Shown piece by piece: positions 32,721 to 43,212 of a DNA stretch of 64,000 nt. The notes beneath the pieces were generated by a model. That model made no database searches. It was given only the letters and a program-made list of their open reading frames with translations, and had not been told where the DNA came from. The position numbers and the translations under genes are program-made. The first letter of the stretch is position 1; every line of letters starts with the position of its first letter. This stretch comes from Triatoma infestans (lineage: Eukaryota > Arthropoda > Insecta > Hemiptera > Reduviidae), in assembly GCA_011037195.1 (NCBI GenBank), contig JAAEAF010003490.1:1-64000 (forward strand), given 5' to 3'.

Positions 32721-32907
32721 ACAGTAACTTGAAATACAATGTTCAGCCAGTGGCTGTGATGAAAGATCTAAGGCCTCCCTACCTCTTTTGCCAAAGTTGT
32801 AGACAGAGTTTAAGAGAAAAACCTGCTTAAATAAAAATGATGGATTCCGTCTGAGCAGAATATGGCTCAGAGAAAGGACAAACGTAAAAAAATGAAAAGT
32901 AAAGTAG

Positions 32908-33855
32908 AGATAGATTAGATTAGATTCTAACGGGAGAATTGGCTCTTCAGCCTACGTCACCGCGACACCTCAAGGATCTATTGTGGCACCCCCCTTGTTG
33001 GAGACCCTCCCCCGATCCTGTCCTTAGCCAGACTGTGGAATTGGGGGTGGGGGCTCCCAGGTGGTCAATCAGAGCACCCTCTCGAGTCCTGCTTGCCTTA
33101 AAGACTTAATAGGTCCGAGAGAGGGCCCTGGCTGAGGCTTGTTGGCACCAGCTTCTCTTTACCAAAGAGGCGGTACCTTAGCCAGACCAGCCCCTCGCAC
33201 TGACATACCACATGCAGTGCCGTCTCCTCTTCTTCCTGACAAAACCTACACAGGCTATCCGTTGCCAGGCCCATGCGATGCATGTGCTTATTTAATCTAC
33301 AATGGCCAGTGAGAACGCCAACTGCTATCCTTATGGCCGCCCGGCCTAATTGGAGTAATTCCGCAGTTAGCTTTGGCGAGTGGCTATAGATAAACTTTTT
33401 CGCCTGCCTCTGGCCTGAAGTTTTGACCCACCATTCCCTTGATTGGTCCTGCATCCTTGTCTTGATGGATGCACTCCTGAGGCATCTTGAGACGCCACAG
33501 AACGGCTTCGGCCCGATAAGTGCTCTCATTGAGCCCTCCCGGGCCAGGCGGTCCGCCGCCTCATTTGCCGAGTGCCCAGGTACCCAAACCAGGAAGACCT
33601 TATTATGGCTACTAATTTCCCTGAGTGCACCTAGGCAGTCCCACACCAGCCTTGAGCTGATCTCCCACGAGTCAATTGCCCGCAGAGCAGCCTGGCTATC
33701 CGAATAAATGACGACTCTGGAGTTATACACTCCCCGTCTTCTTATTTCGGCGGCGCAGATAATAATCGCGACTAGCTCCGCCTGAAAGACCGTAGCTAGC
33801 CTTCTTAGGCTCACCGAGATATTACATCTCCCTGCTCGGACCTTTGGCAGCAAGC
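32908..33855 (-). pseudogene. LINE RNase H plus C-terminal finger, open 251-codon frame
   Basis: 33098-33853 is open on the minus strand. RNase H shows VFQAELVAIIICAAEIRRRG, IYSDSQAALRAIDSW and VPGHSANEAADRLAREG, with the catalytic Glu (AELVAI), Asp (SDSQA) and final Asp (EAAD). The tail shows LTGHCRLNKHMHRMGLATD and CRFCQEEEETALHVVCQCEG. The first RNase H aspartate (YTDGS) lies upstream of the truncation. The 3' tail is (TCTAA)n at 32910-32925. It is GC-richer and better preserved than its neighbours, which suggests a more recent copy. Confidence 0.8.
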
Positions 33856-34126
33856 CAATGTGAGGGCAGACCTACTTTGTCAACCAACAGCCAATCATAT
33901 GCATGATACGCATGGGAGAGAAAATTAAGACCTCCAATCAACTACAGCCATTTACAAAATGATGAGGGAAGTTAAGCCTCGCCACTCACTGACTGTTCTA
34001 CAAGATCTACCCTGTTTATTGCCAATGTTAGCTTAGATTAGAATCAACATTACCCTGATGGAACCTATTGTAATATAGGCGAATCGTCACTGATGCTTTC
34101 TCAACCCTAAGACCTATGTGTTTTGA
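33856..34126. other. No gene recognised
   Basis: Short spacer without a recognisable element. Confidence 0.35.
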
Positions 34127-34419
34127 AAGTCTATTAAAAAAAAAAAACCTGGTCTATTGCGCAACAGCCCATGAAGGGCCAAGTCTTGCCAGACGGCAAT
34201 TTGAATAGGAGGAGGGAGTGTGGTAAGCACGTCGCAGTACCCACGCCGTTTAGTTCGGCCTTCGCTACCTAGGGCGCTACTAACTGTAGGTTCCCACTTT
34301 TTATCACGATGCTGGGTCAACACCGACTTTGCCCTCACGGGAATCGAATCCTGAATTTTCGCACGAAAAGGAGTGCGCTAGCCACTAGACCAACGCATGA
34401 GGTGTTTGTAAGTCTATTA
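34127..34419 (-). mobile_element. tRNA-derived SINE (family B) with a 10-bp target duplication
   Basis: On the minus strand, TTGGTCTAGTGGCTAGCGC (A box) and GGATTCGATTCCC (B box) head a body of about 270 bp. AAGTCTATTA flanks it on both sides (34127-34136 and 34410-34419). The sense-strand tail reads as a run of T rather than A. The body is unrelated to family A. Confidence 0.8.
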
Positions 34420-34433
34420 GTTTTATTTATTAT

Positions 34434-34517
34434 ACTATTACTACTATTTATTGTACTATTACTACCATTTATTGTACTATTACTACCATTTATTATTCTA
34501 TTACTTTTATTTATAAC
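34434..34517. repeat. 21-bp minisatellite, about four units
   Basis: Units of the form TATTACTACCATTTATTGTAC are repeated with minor change. Confidence 0.8.
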
Positions 34518-34559
34518 CTTTTTCTAGGAAAATTCATTTTTATTTATTTATTTATTTTT

Positions 34560-34830
34560 TTTTTTTGAGAGCTGCATCGTTGAATTTTTTTCTTAAGCTC
34601 CACTTCAATGATATGTGTGCTTTATTAAGCTGTATAAATTTTCATAAATTGCATTAATAGATTCCAAATGTAAACAAAATTTCTTTAGCAGAAGTGCAAG
34701 TTTACAGAAACGATTTTTGGTTTTCTCGAATATGGCTCCAAAAATTGAGTATATAATAAAGTACTCCATAAATATGTTCTTGTAAAAATAAAAAAATCTG
34801 ATCTGTGTCATCATGGATATATCGCCAAAA
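34560..34830 (-). repeat. Hairpin-ended repeat, internal part
   Basis: Reverse orientation with AGAAGTGCAAGTTTAC and TTTTCTCGAATATGGCTCC. Confidence 0.5.
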
Positions 34831-36086
34831 TGATGTAATGGGAAGAAATAAATTATAAAAAATCTTTTATATAAATGAAGTATTTATTTAAGTAATTATA
34901 AACTTTAGGCTGTAAAAAATATATATATATATATAAAGTGATCTGTTAGGCGTTAAGGCTATTAAATAGCCCTACTTTTCTAAACATACGTGACATATTA
35001 CAATACTGGAAATTGGTGAGTCTAAAAACGTATTTAAATCACCTATGCAGATTTAGTTGGAAACAACAACAACCCTATTTCAACAAGAATCATTTCCGTT
35101 CGAACCTCAGAACAGCATTCCTGCTTTCTTTAACAAATAGAAAAACGGATTAGATATTCTTAGCAATGACATTCTCAATGAGTTCACAGCAGATACAACA
35201 GTTTTGCCCTTACTTTGGCCTAAATATCGAAAATTTCTGAATTCATAAAAAACTGTTTCTTTATTTAAATAAACTGTAATAAATGTATTAAACTGTAAAT
35301 CTGCAAAAAAACTGTAATAAATCCAAGAAATTGTTCATCAAATAATTGCAGATCTTGAAATTGAATTTTAGAATCAATCTTAACTATTATTTTACGCTTG
35401 AAGAAATTCATTACTCACTTCCTCGACTCTTGCTCCGACATTGCCCACAAACTATCACATATGATCAACACTTAATCTCAAATTCCTGAGCAACCAACTC
35501 CTAGACAAAGGCCGACAAAGTTAATTAATGTTTGCAATTACCCATTTAATAAAGCGGATCCACAGGTAAAACACTAGGTTGCCACAAATATTCCTTCACC
35601 TTCATCGACAGTGATTGATCCAATATACAAACACAACACAATAACAGATCGTCTAGGTAGCAGTTAGAAGCTTCGTGGCCTTAAGTGGGAGATTGACAAT
35701 CGAAATTGAAGCCCAATCGCAAAAAACATGGTAGTAAGCGTGGCAGAAGGTTAAATACTCCTTAATTTTGGTGGCGCTATAATGCAGTTGCTGAAGGAGT
35801 TATTGAGTTCAACTTTTGTGGGGCGAATTAGCTGGTTCATTATAAAATACTTTGCAATGGAGCAGTATATTTTCAGGCGCAATTCTTTTGAGGCACTTAT
35901 TCACAAAGAGCTAATGAAGATAATGCTAAATGAACCTTCTTGGCAGAGAAAAGAATGAACTAGAGAATCAAGGACTTTCTTGGTTAAGGAACATTGTCCT
36001 TCTTATGAAATATTTACACCGTTGTGTTTATAATAAAACTACTTTGTGGAAAATATAGCTAACGAATTAGCATAAAGCTGCTATGG
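34831..36086. other. AT-rich, nothing recognised
   Basis: Includes an (AT)n run at about 34918-34936. No gene or repeat family could be supported. Confidence 0.4.
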
Positions 36087-36433
36087 TTCTGTACACCCAC
36101 TAGATTAATACAAGATATTTATTTGCACCAACATTTCTATTATGTACTGTATTTTTAATTTCCACATTCTCTAAAGTAATCACTCAAACAATCATACACC
36201 CATCTGCACAAGTGCCGGGGTGCTAATCCCGGCTTCAGGCCCACCCTTCCGTAAATTTAGTGGCTCCCCAATTACAAACGACATTTTGACGATCAAATGA
36301 TGTGTTGCCATCCCTGACCGGCGTTGGTCAAGGAATATTATTATTTCTAGAGGCGATATAGTCTTAGCGAGCTTTGTGCGGTATGTAACTATTGGCGAAC
36401 TATTGCCCTAAAATCGGAAAAAAATAAGCAAGG
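36087..36433. repeat. 350-bp dispersed repeat, copy 1
   Basis: About 93% identical by eye to 39380-39741, in the same orientation. It contains AAGTGCCGGGGTGCTAATCC and ends ATAAGCAAGGTTG. No coding potential was seen. The class is unknown. Confidence 0.8.
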
Positions 36434-36696
36434 TTGTTTCCTATGTAATTTCCTTTGCTGAATCTGAATATTTTCATTCTTATAAATATTAAATCAGAAA
36501 ATCAGAAATATAAATCATAAATCAGAAACGATAATGTGAGCATCAATTTGTAAAAGTACAATTTGGCCTTCTGGTAGCTCAGTAAATCTCTCCTCATTTC
36601 AGGTTTTCATCACGAATCAGATATGAATCAACAACTTAACAAGAGTAGCAAAACGTCATATCTCAGTTAAAGCTCTACCCAAGATTCTATGTAACT

Positions 36697-37080
36697 GGAT
36701 CTGATGAGAGGATCCAAAGCAGAGAGAGAGAGAGAGAGAGAGACAAATATAATAGGTTTCAGAAGAATAGGAATTAGTGAGGAAGGTTTTTGAGAAATAA
36801 GCTAGAATGAATGCTGAACACTATATAATCAAATACAATCACAAAACTGCCAGGACGTTACATGAAAATAAAAATTAGGTAGCGAGAGATTTAGGCTGAG
36901 TAAAGAGAAAAGTAGTAGTTGGCTGCTGACTCGTTGTTAACTGTTCTGAAGACTGTCCCTTGTAGGGCTAGCGCAGCTGTATATATATTCAGTGTCTCCC
37001 AGACAAGTCTGGGCTAAGTAGCGAGTGAGAATCTTAAATTTGTGTCTCTCTCTCTGCTTTAGATTCCTCTCATCGGATCC
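36697..37080 (-). repeat. LTR-like unit bounded by 45-bp inverted repeats
   Basis: Ends GGATCTGATGAGAGGATCC (36697-36715, plus a GA tract) and its inverted match at 37034-37080. The interior, read on the minus strand, has TATATATA followed by GCTAGCCCTAC, and is homologous to the LTR at 52889-53221. It is probably a solo LTR. Confidence 0.55.
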
Positions 37081-37839
37081 TATTATATTCTACGTAAGTT
37101 TTTTTTGTTGAAAATACAGTATTAACAAAATATCTTGCAGTTAATAACTGGAATAAAGGTAGAGATTGGCTGATTAAGACATCTAAATATATAAAAACAA
37201 TAAAACTATGTTAATGTATAATATAATAATGTGTAAATGAAGAATAGTAATGGTTTAATTTATTTATAAATTGTATTGTATCCTATGCTAATGATGAATA
37301 TTCATTGCAGTAATATATGAAAATGAAAGCAATGTCATTAAAGATATATATATATATATTATTGACGAAGCTTTTGTTTACCAAAATAAACATAGTAATT
37401 GAAATAATAGTCACCAATTTATATTGATAACAACGGTTACTATATATAGTTACACCGGCTAATAAATATTCACATAATTTGTAATTCTGTATTTTATTGA
37501 AGTCTATACGAGATCACTAGTTGGAACCATATTGAGCAACCCAATTCATTCATTCATATGCCACTCAATTACCTGTCATCGTTGTCAAATGTTTCTAATG
37601 ACATAGAATATCTTACACTGCAAACTAATGTGATCTTCCTGATTAATATAATAATAATAAAAAAAATCATTTATTTACACAATAAGAGCATTACAAAATA
37701 TTCACATAAACGAGAACCCTTGGTCAATTTGACCATTGGCGAGTTCCAATAAATAAAAGATATTCACCAAAGTAGTAGAAGTATAAAAGTTATAAGAGTC
37801 TTTAAGAAATAGGGAGATAAGCATTTTCTCAGAATAGCC
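37081..37839. other. AT-rich, nothing recognised
   Basis: Contains an (AT)n run near 37346-37362. No gene could be supported. Confidence 0.4.
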
Positions 37840-38170
37840 AAAGGAATGGCCAGGCGGTATTGAAGGCTATTGCTTGCTAAAGTGAGCCTGAAATGGGTGC
37901 CGGGACATACGAGGATAGAGAGCAATGAAACAGCCAATCAACTGGCCAGGAATGGAGTTAACACTCCGTTCTGTGGCATGCGCTTCCCTGAAAAAGTAGA
38001 AAGACTTTTTGGATTTCCTCTGGCGTCCAGTCACAGAGTGGATTCTTTGGAGTAGAAGCCATGCTTGGTTAAAATCCAGAAAAAGAGGTATAATAAACCT
38101 CTTACTTTATCATCTTCAAACGTTTATGCTGAATAGCAAAATTTACCTAATCACAAGCTAATGTGACACA
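37840..38170 (+). pseudogene. LINE RNase H fragment
   Basis: A short open stretch with VSLKWVPGHTRIESNETAN, QLARNGVNTPF matches the C-terminal part of retroelement RNase H (WVPGHxxxxxNExAD). Both sides are truncated. Confidence 0.65.
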
Positions 38171-38353
38171 CTGGGGTGTAACAAACCCCAAAAATAATTA
38201 AAAATACTAAAATCTGGAGTTATATCTACAACCAGACGAGTTGTATAACAAATGTTATACAAATATTTATTTAGATTTTGGAGGGAAAATGTGTAAATCA
38301 CAGTATATTTCTGTAAATCACCTAGAAAGAAAGCGTGGGATATTTATATTCTT

Positions 38354-39313
38354 ATGTGTAGTGTTGCTGACGTTCTGGAAGCAAGTGCGGCGCTCCAGCG
38401 AGAAGGCGGCGAGGGTAACGGCGAGCTTGAGCAGACTGATGGCAAATGTGGGAGCACCGAGGGCCAGCAGACGCCGGCTCCTCATATCCATCATGAATGG
38501 CATCCTAAGGATTGGCATCACGAATGGATGCGAGGTTTGGGCTAGGTCCAAGCGGTGCAGAGGAGGGGGCTCTGAGGATCGCCAGTGCGTACCGCATTTG
38601 TCGGGTCCTGCGGTTTTGGTGGTTGCAGGGGTAGCTCCTATCGACCTCATGGCGCGGGAGAGATGCCAGGTCCGGGAGTTGAAGGCCGAGATGGAGAGGC
38701 GGAGGCCAGATTGGTAGCCAGGTAGACCATGATGATGAGGTGCACGAGCGTTGGGAGGAGGAGCATCGCGGTAGGTGGACGCAAGACTCATCCCAAGCTT
38801 GGCGGAATGGGTAAGTAGAAAGCACGGAGTGGTCGACTACGTCCTCACCCAATTTCTCACGGGGCACGGCTGTTTTGCCTTTTACATGTATACTAGGGAA
38901 GGTGGGAGATTCGGCATGCATATACGGGGACGCCGTAGGTAGTGACGCGGAGGGAGGATGGACGAGAGAAAGGCAAAGGTTGGAGGCTGAAATCGGGAGG
39001 GTTGAAACCCGGAAACGGTGGTGGGACCATGCTCATCCGAAGAGACCGATGGGACAAGGTGCTATCTTTGCCCGGACGGTCCTTCGGATGAAGATTATTG
39101 AGATGAACCGGCACCTCGACCGCAGAAGACCGGGTCCAGCTTGACTGGGGTGGGCCCGGTTAGGGCACATTACGAGGCAGCACCCCGAAGTATACCTTAG
39201 TAGTTCCAGGGTGGGCGGATGCCTGCGAGGGAGGAGGGGATTTTTAGTGGGTGCGAGTCTCACACTCGTGCGAAGGCATTGTCCCCCTCCATTTAAAAAA
39301 AAAAAAAAAAAAA
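38354..39313 (+). pseudogene. R1-clade LINE, 3' half with poly(A)
   Basis: Reads SSEKAARVTASLSRLMANVG, SRRRLLISIMNGIL, SGPAVLVVAGVAPIDLMARER and, after shifts, a LTGHGCFA-like finger, ARTVLRMKIIEMNRHLDR and a 3' UTR ending in an A-run at 39295-39313. This pattern is characteristic of the C-terminal half of R1/TRAS-type proteins. The segment is strikingly GC-rich against its AT-rich surroundings. It is 5' truncated with several shifts. Confidence 0.8.
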
Positions 39314-39379
39314 TCAAATCAAAATGTGTAGTTTTAGGGATATTATTATTATTATTGTTATTTTTAAGGTGCTCAACGG

Positions 39380-39741
39380 CTATGGTTCTTTACACCCCCT
39401 AGACTAATACAAGTATATTTATTTGCACCAACATTTCTATTATGTACTGTATTTTTAATTTCCATATTCTCTAATGTATTCACTCGAACAATCACACACC
39501 CATCTGCACAAGTGCCGGGGTGCCAATTCCGGCTTCAGGCCCACCCTTCCGTAAATTCAATGACTTTCCAAGTACAAACGACATTTTGACGAACAAATGA
39601 TGTGTTGTCATCCCTGACCGGCGTTGGTCAAGGGATATTATTATTTCTAGAGGCGATATAGTCTTAGCGAGCTATTGTGCGGTATGTAACTATTAGCGAA
39701 CTATTGCCCTAGAATCAGGAAAAAATAAGCAAGGTTGTTGG
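39380..39741. repeat. 350-bp dispersed repeat, copy 2
   Basis: Partner of 36087-36433. It begins about 65 bp after the poly(A) of the R1-type element. Confidence 0.8.
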
Positions 39742-40194
39742 TAATGATACTTTGACAAGAATTATATTAAATTCAAAAAGTTTTAAATTATTAATTACAT
39801 AAATAAATAAAATGGTTCTGCAGGTTAAGCAGACTGTAAGTAAGACTGTAAATATATAAAACGAAATGAGTAACATATTTCTTTGTTTCCTATAAAAAAA
39901 TATTTTGATAGTAAATGAGAATTTATGCTTATAAATAAATGTATTCAAGTCAGCAATAAATCACACCAACAAACCAATGTAGCTTTTAAACTAATTGCAA
40001 AGTGGGCATAAATTTACATGCTTTTTTTTCATGAATTTATTTAATTTTTTTCTCCAACTTGTTATGAAAGCATTTTTTTTTTATACAAGAAATCTTGTTA
40101 TCTAGATACAAATTTTTAAAACAGTTTAAACTTAAATATCGTTCTGTAAAAACTTTTCTTAAATAACGGCTACAATTCTTTATATATATATATA
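39742..40194. other. AT-rich, nothing recognised
   Basis: Only low-complexity sequence, ending in an (AT)n run that supplies the TA target of the Tc1 element. Confidence 0.4.
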
Positions 40195-41701
40195 CTGGTC
40201 AAAACAAGTTTTGCATATTACAAGATTTTGTATTTGTAAACTTTGTCCGGTCAATCATGTTGCATTTCTTTGTTTGGTATGACCTTTGAAACGCGTTACA
40301 TTTGTTTTCCTGACAATGTGCTCATTCATTCACTACTTGTTAGGGATTTTGATCAGTTGAGAATTTGAGTTGATTGCATGCAGTTGAAAAATTTTTTGTT
40401 GATTGCGTGTAAGCGGAAAAAGAAAGTTATTTTACCGTGAATTTATACAGTAATGCCCCGGCACACGATTTAAGCAGCAGAGAGAGTTCGAATAGTGACT
40501 TTAATGCAACATGGTCAAATGACACAAGCCGAAGTAGCTCAAGTGGTACGACGCAATCAAAGTGACGTTTCCAGACTTTGGCGGAAATTTCAACAGACAC
40601 AAACCATAGGTGATAAGCCTAGAATAGGTCGACCACGCAAAACAACCGCTGCTCAAGACCGATACATCTGTATTTCCGCTAGGAGACTACCTAGGAGCAT
40701 AGCAACCACCTTATGGAGGGGGCTACGAGCGGCTACAGGAATCAATGTGTTGTCTACGCAAACTGTTCGATCAAATTGACTTCACAATGTAGGACTACGT
40801 TCTGGAAGGCCATTCAGAGCACCGCGCCTGGAATATCGCCACAGACTTTAGCGTGTACAATGGGTAAGAAGATAGGAAAATTGGACCCGGAAACAATGGG
40901 CCCACACGTTATTTACAGATGAGGTAGGGATTTCGTTGCATCCACATATCAAAAGTATTCATGTCTGGAGAGCAAATGGTCAACGTTAAAATGAAGTTTT
41001 CATTGTTGAACGCTACCAGCAAGGTGGTGGTTCAGCACTCTTATAGAGAGGAATAATAATGGGACGCCGCATGCAGGGCAATATGACGTCACAAAAATAT
41101 GAGAACAACGCCCTTGAACCTTTTGTTCGTGGATTTAGAACTAACATTGGAGCAGATCTCACTTCAATGGGGACGACAATGCTCGTGCCCACCGCGCACA
41201 GTCTGTGAATAGATTCTTGGAAAGCCCTGGTATACAATGGATGACATGGCCACCATCGTCTCCTGATTTGCATTGCGTGGAACATGTATGGAGATAATTG
41301 AAAACAGTAATTTCCAACCGTCGCCAACCACCACGAGCTTTACAAAACCTTATCCCTAGCGCCATAGAGGAATGGGACAATCTTCTGCAATATGTACTGG
41401 ATACCCTGGTATTGAGCATGCCACACTGCCTCCAAGCCTTTCGCAAGGGCTCATGGAGGCCACACACGTTACTGATTACACGGAAAATTGACTTTTGTGA
41501 TTTAAGGATTACGTGAGTTTTTGTTTACATTTCTGTATGACGAAATTTTCTTCTTTTTTTTCACATTGGCTCATGTGCTATCTGTTAGATAAAGTGTTTT
41601 TTGTTTGTTTGTACTGTACACTATTATAAGATAAACAACGTTGTATTATATTTGATTCAGAGATACAAAATCTTGAAATATGCAAAACTTTTTTTGGCCA
41701 G
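40195..41701 (+). mobile_element. Tc1-like DNA transposon with both terminal inverted repeats
   Basis: The ends CTGGTCAAAACAAGTTTTGC (40195-) and the complement of 41662-41701 match over about 40 bp. TA precedes the left end; the right TA is mutated. The length of 1507 bp is normal for Tc1. It cuts into a hairpin-ended repeat region that resumes at 41725. Confidence 0.85.
40495..41520 (+). pseudogene. Tc1-like transposase, decayed
   Basis: The N-terminal helix-turn-helix is readable at 40495-40779: HGQMTQAEVAQVVRRNQSDV, SRLWRKFQQT and the GRPRKTT linker. After shifts, RKQWAHTLFTDEV (first catalytic Asp), a degraded NARPHxA block near 41190 and a PDL-like region near 41270 follow. At least four frame changes and stops make it inactive. 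Confidence 0.8.
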
Positions 41702-41724
41702 GAGACCAAAATATATTGTTTGTT

Positions 41725-43212
41725 TACTCTCTCTTACTCTTGGTAAGAGGAATTATTGCGATCGCGTCAAATTTTCTAAATTGAGTTTACGTTCGAGGAA
41801 ATAAGTTTTCAGGTCTTTTACGTACAAAAATACGTGTGTTACTTCATTTTAGATACCACCACCATGACAAGGACATTTTGGTCAAGATCCATTAATCGGC
41901 AGTGTAACTTTACCGATTTTTATTTTTCAGTTTCTCGCAATTTTCTTGAAAATATGTCCAATGGTTTTCTTTAAACTTCGTATAACTATCTACACATTTA
42001 AATATGCCTGTCACTTCCGTTTCAAACATTTTCACAGGAAAACTCATTTTTCATTTTTTGTCATGCTGGAGAAACAATAGCATTAAACTTTCACATTAAA
42101 TTATCACTTCACTACAATCTGTGGTTCTACCACCACTATAATATTAATATAAATTAGAAACATTGAAAAATTTATGTATTCAATTGTGAAAAAAATTATT
42201 GAATGAGAAGAGCGATCTTTTAGAATATTTCTCCCCTAACACCTCTATATTTTTACATTCTCTCACTCCTAGTAAGAGGAAGTATTGTAATCGTGTCAAT
42301 TTTTTCGATATTGAGTTTTCACCGGAAATATCCATTTGAGGTCCCTTGAGTCCAAAAAAGTGGTTTTTAGCAAATGGTCTGTGTGTGTGTGATGTGTGTG
42401 TGTATGTGAACAGCATAGCTCAAAACGAAAAACCTTAAAAGTTGAAACTTGATATTCCATTTAGGGGTCACCATGGGATCTGACTGTACGTTATCTATCA
42501 AAATTCCTCAACCACCTTTACTAGTTGAATTTTTTACTTTTTTGCATTTTCTCAAAAATGACTCTAACGATTTTCTTTAAACTTAGCAATCAACAGACAT
42601 ACAAAGAGCTACAACTTTTTATTTGAACATTTCTCTAGCAAAATGCATTTAAGGGCCTTTTGGGGGAGGGGTGGGGTTAGGTTTTCATCTAAAGTGCTAT
42701 TCAGTTTATTGACAATTCTATCATCTAAATAATATTATTAGAATTAAATGTTGTGGAATTCCGAGTTTGAAAAAATCGGGATAACCGGAAGTGCGTTTAC
42801 TTTACCCACTTTACTAAATTTATTTTTTTTCCACTTTTTCACGATTTTCTCAAAAATGGCTCCGACGATTTTTTGAAACTTCGTTATAAACTAACATGCA
42901 ATGGTCTACATCATTATTAAAACAGTTTTCTCCTGGGGAAAATTCATTTAAGGACACCTTTTTGGGGAGAGGTGGGGTTACAGCTTCCTCAAATTGCTAT
43001 CATAGTTGATATACAATTCTATCATCCAAATAAATTAATTAGAAATAAATAGATGGCCAAAATCCGAGTTTCAAGAAATTAGTAAACGGAAGTGCGCTTT
43101 TACTGACAGTTTTTCAGTTTTCGACGAATTTCATTATATTTGGTACACAAACTATAAAATTTGTCAATTAGAGAACTAAGAGAAAGTTGTGTGAGTGTTT
43201 CACACCAGATTT
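41725..43212 (-). repeat. Hairpin-ended repeat: partial copy then complete copy
   Basis: 41725-42180 is a partial copy. 42251-43212 is complete in reverse orientation: hairpin end CTCACTCCTAGTAAGAG, then CACCGGAAATA, a (GT)n tract at 42379-42410, two internal units of about 300 bp (each with ACCGGAAGTGCG, GGCTCCGACG and GGGGTGGGGTTA-like blocks), and the 5' end AGAAAGTTGTGTGAGTGTTT then CACACCAGA. Confidence 0.8.

Noticed and set aside
33423..33707. Plus-strand 94-codon frame
   Set aside because: Antisense shadow of the well-supported RNase H frame on the minus strand.
36697..36720. Hammerhead ribozyme from CTGATGAG followed by CAAAG
   Set aside because: The required GAAA after a stem II hairpin is missing and no closing stems are visible.
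38318..38791. Minus-strand 157-codon frame
   Set aside because: Antisense to the R1-clade fragment; its length is explained by the high GC content there.
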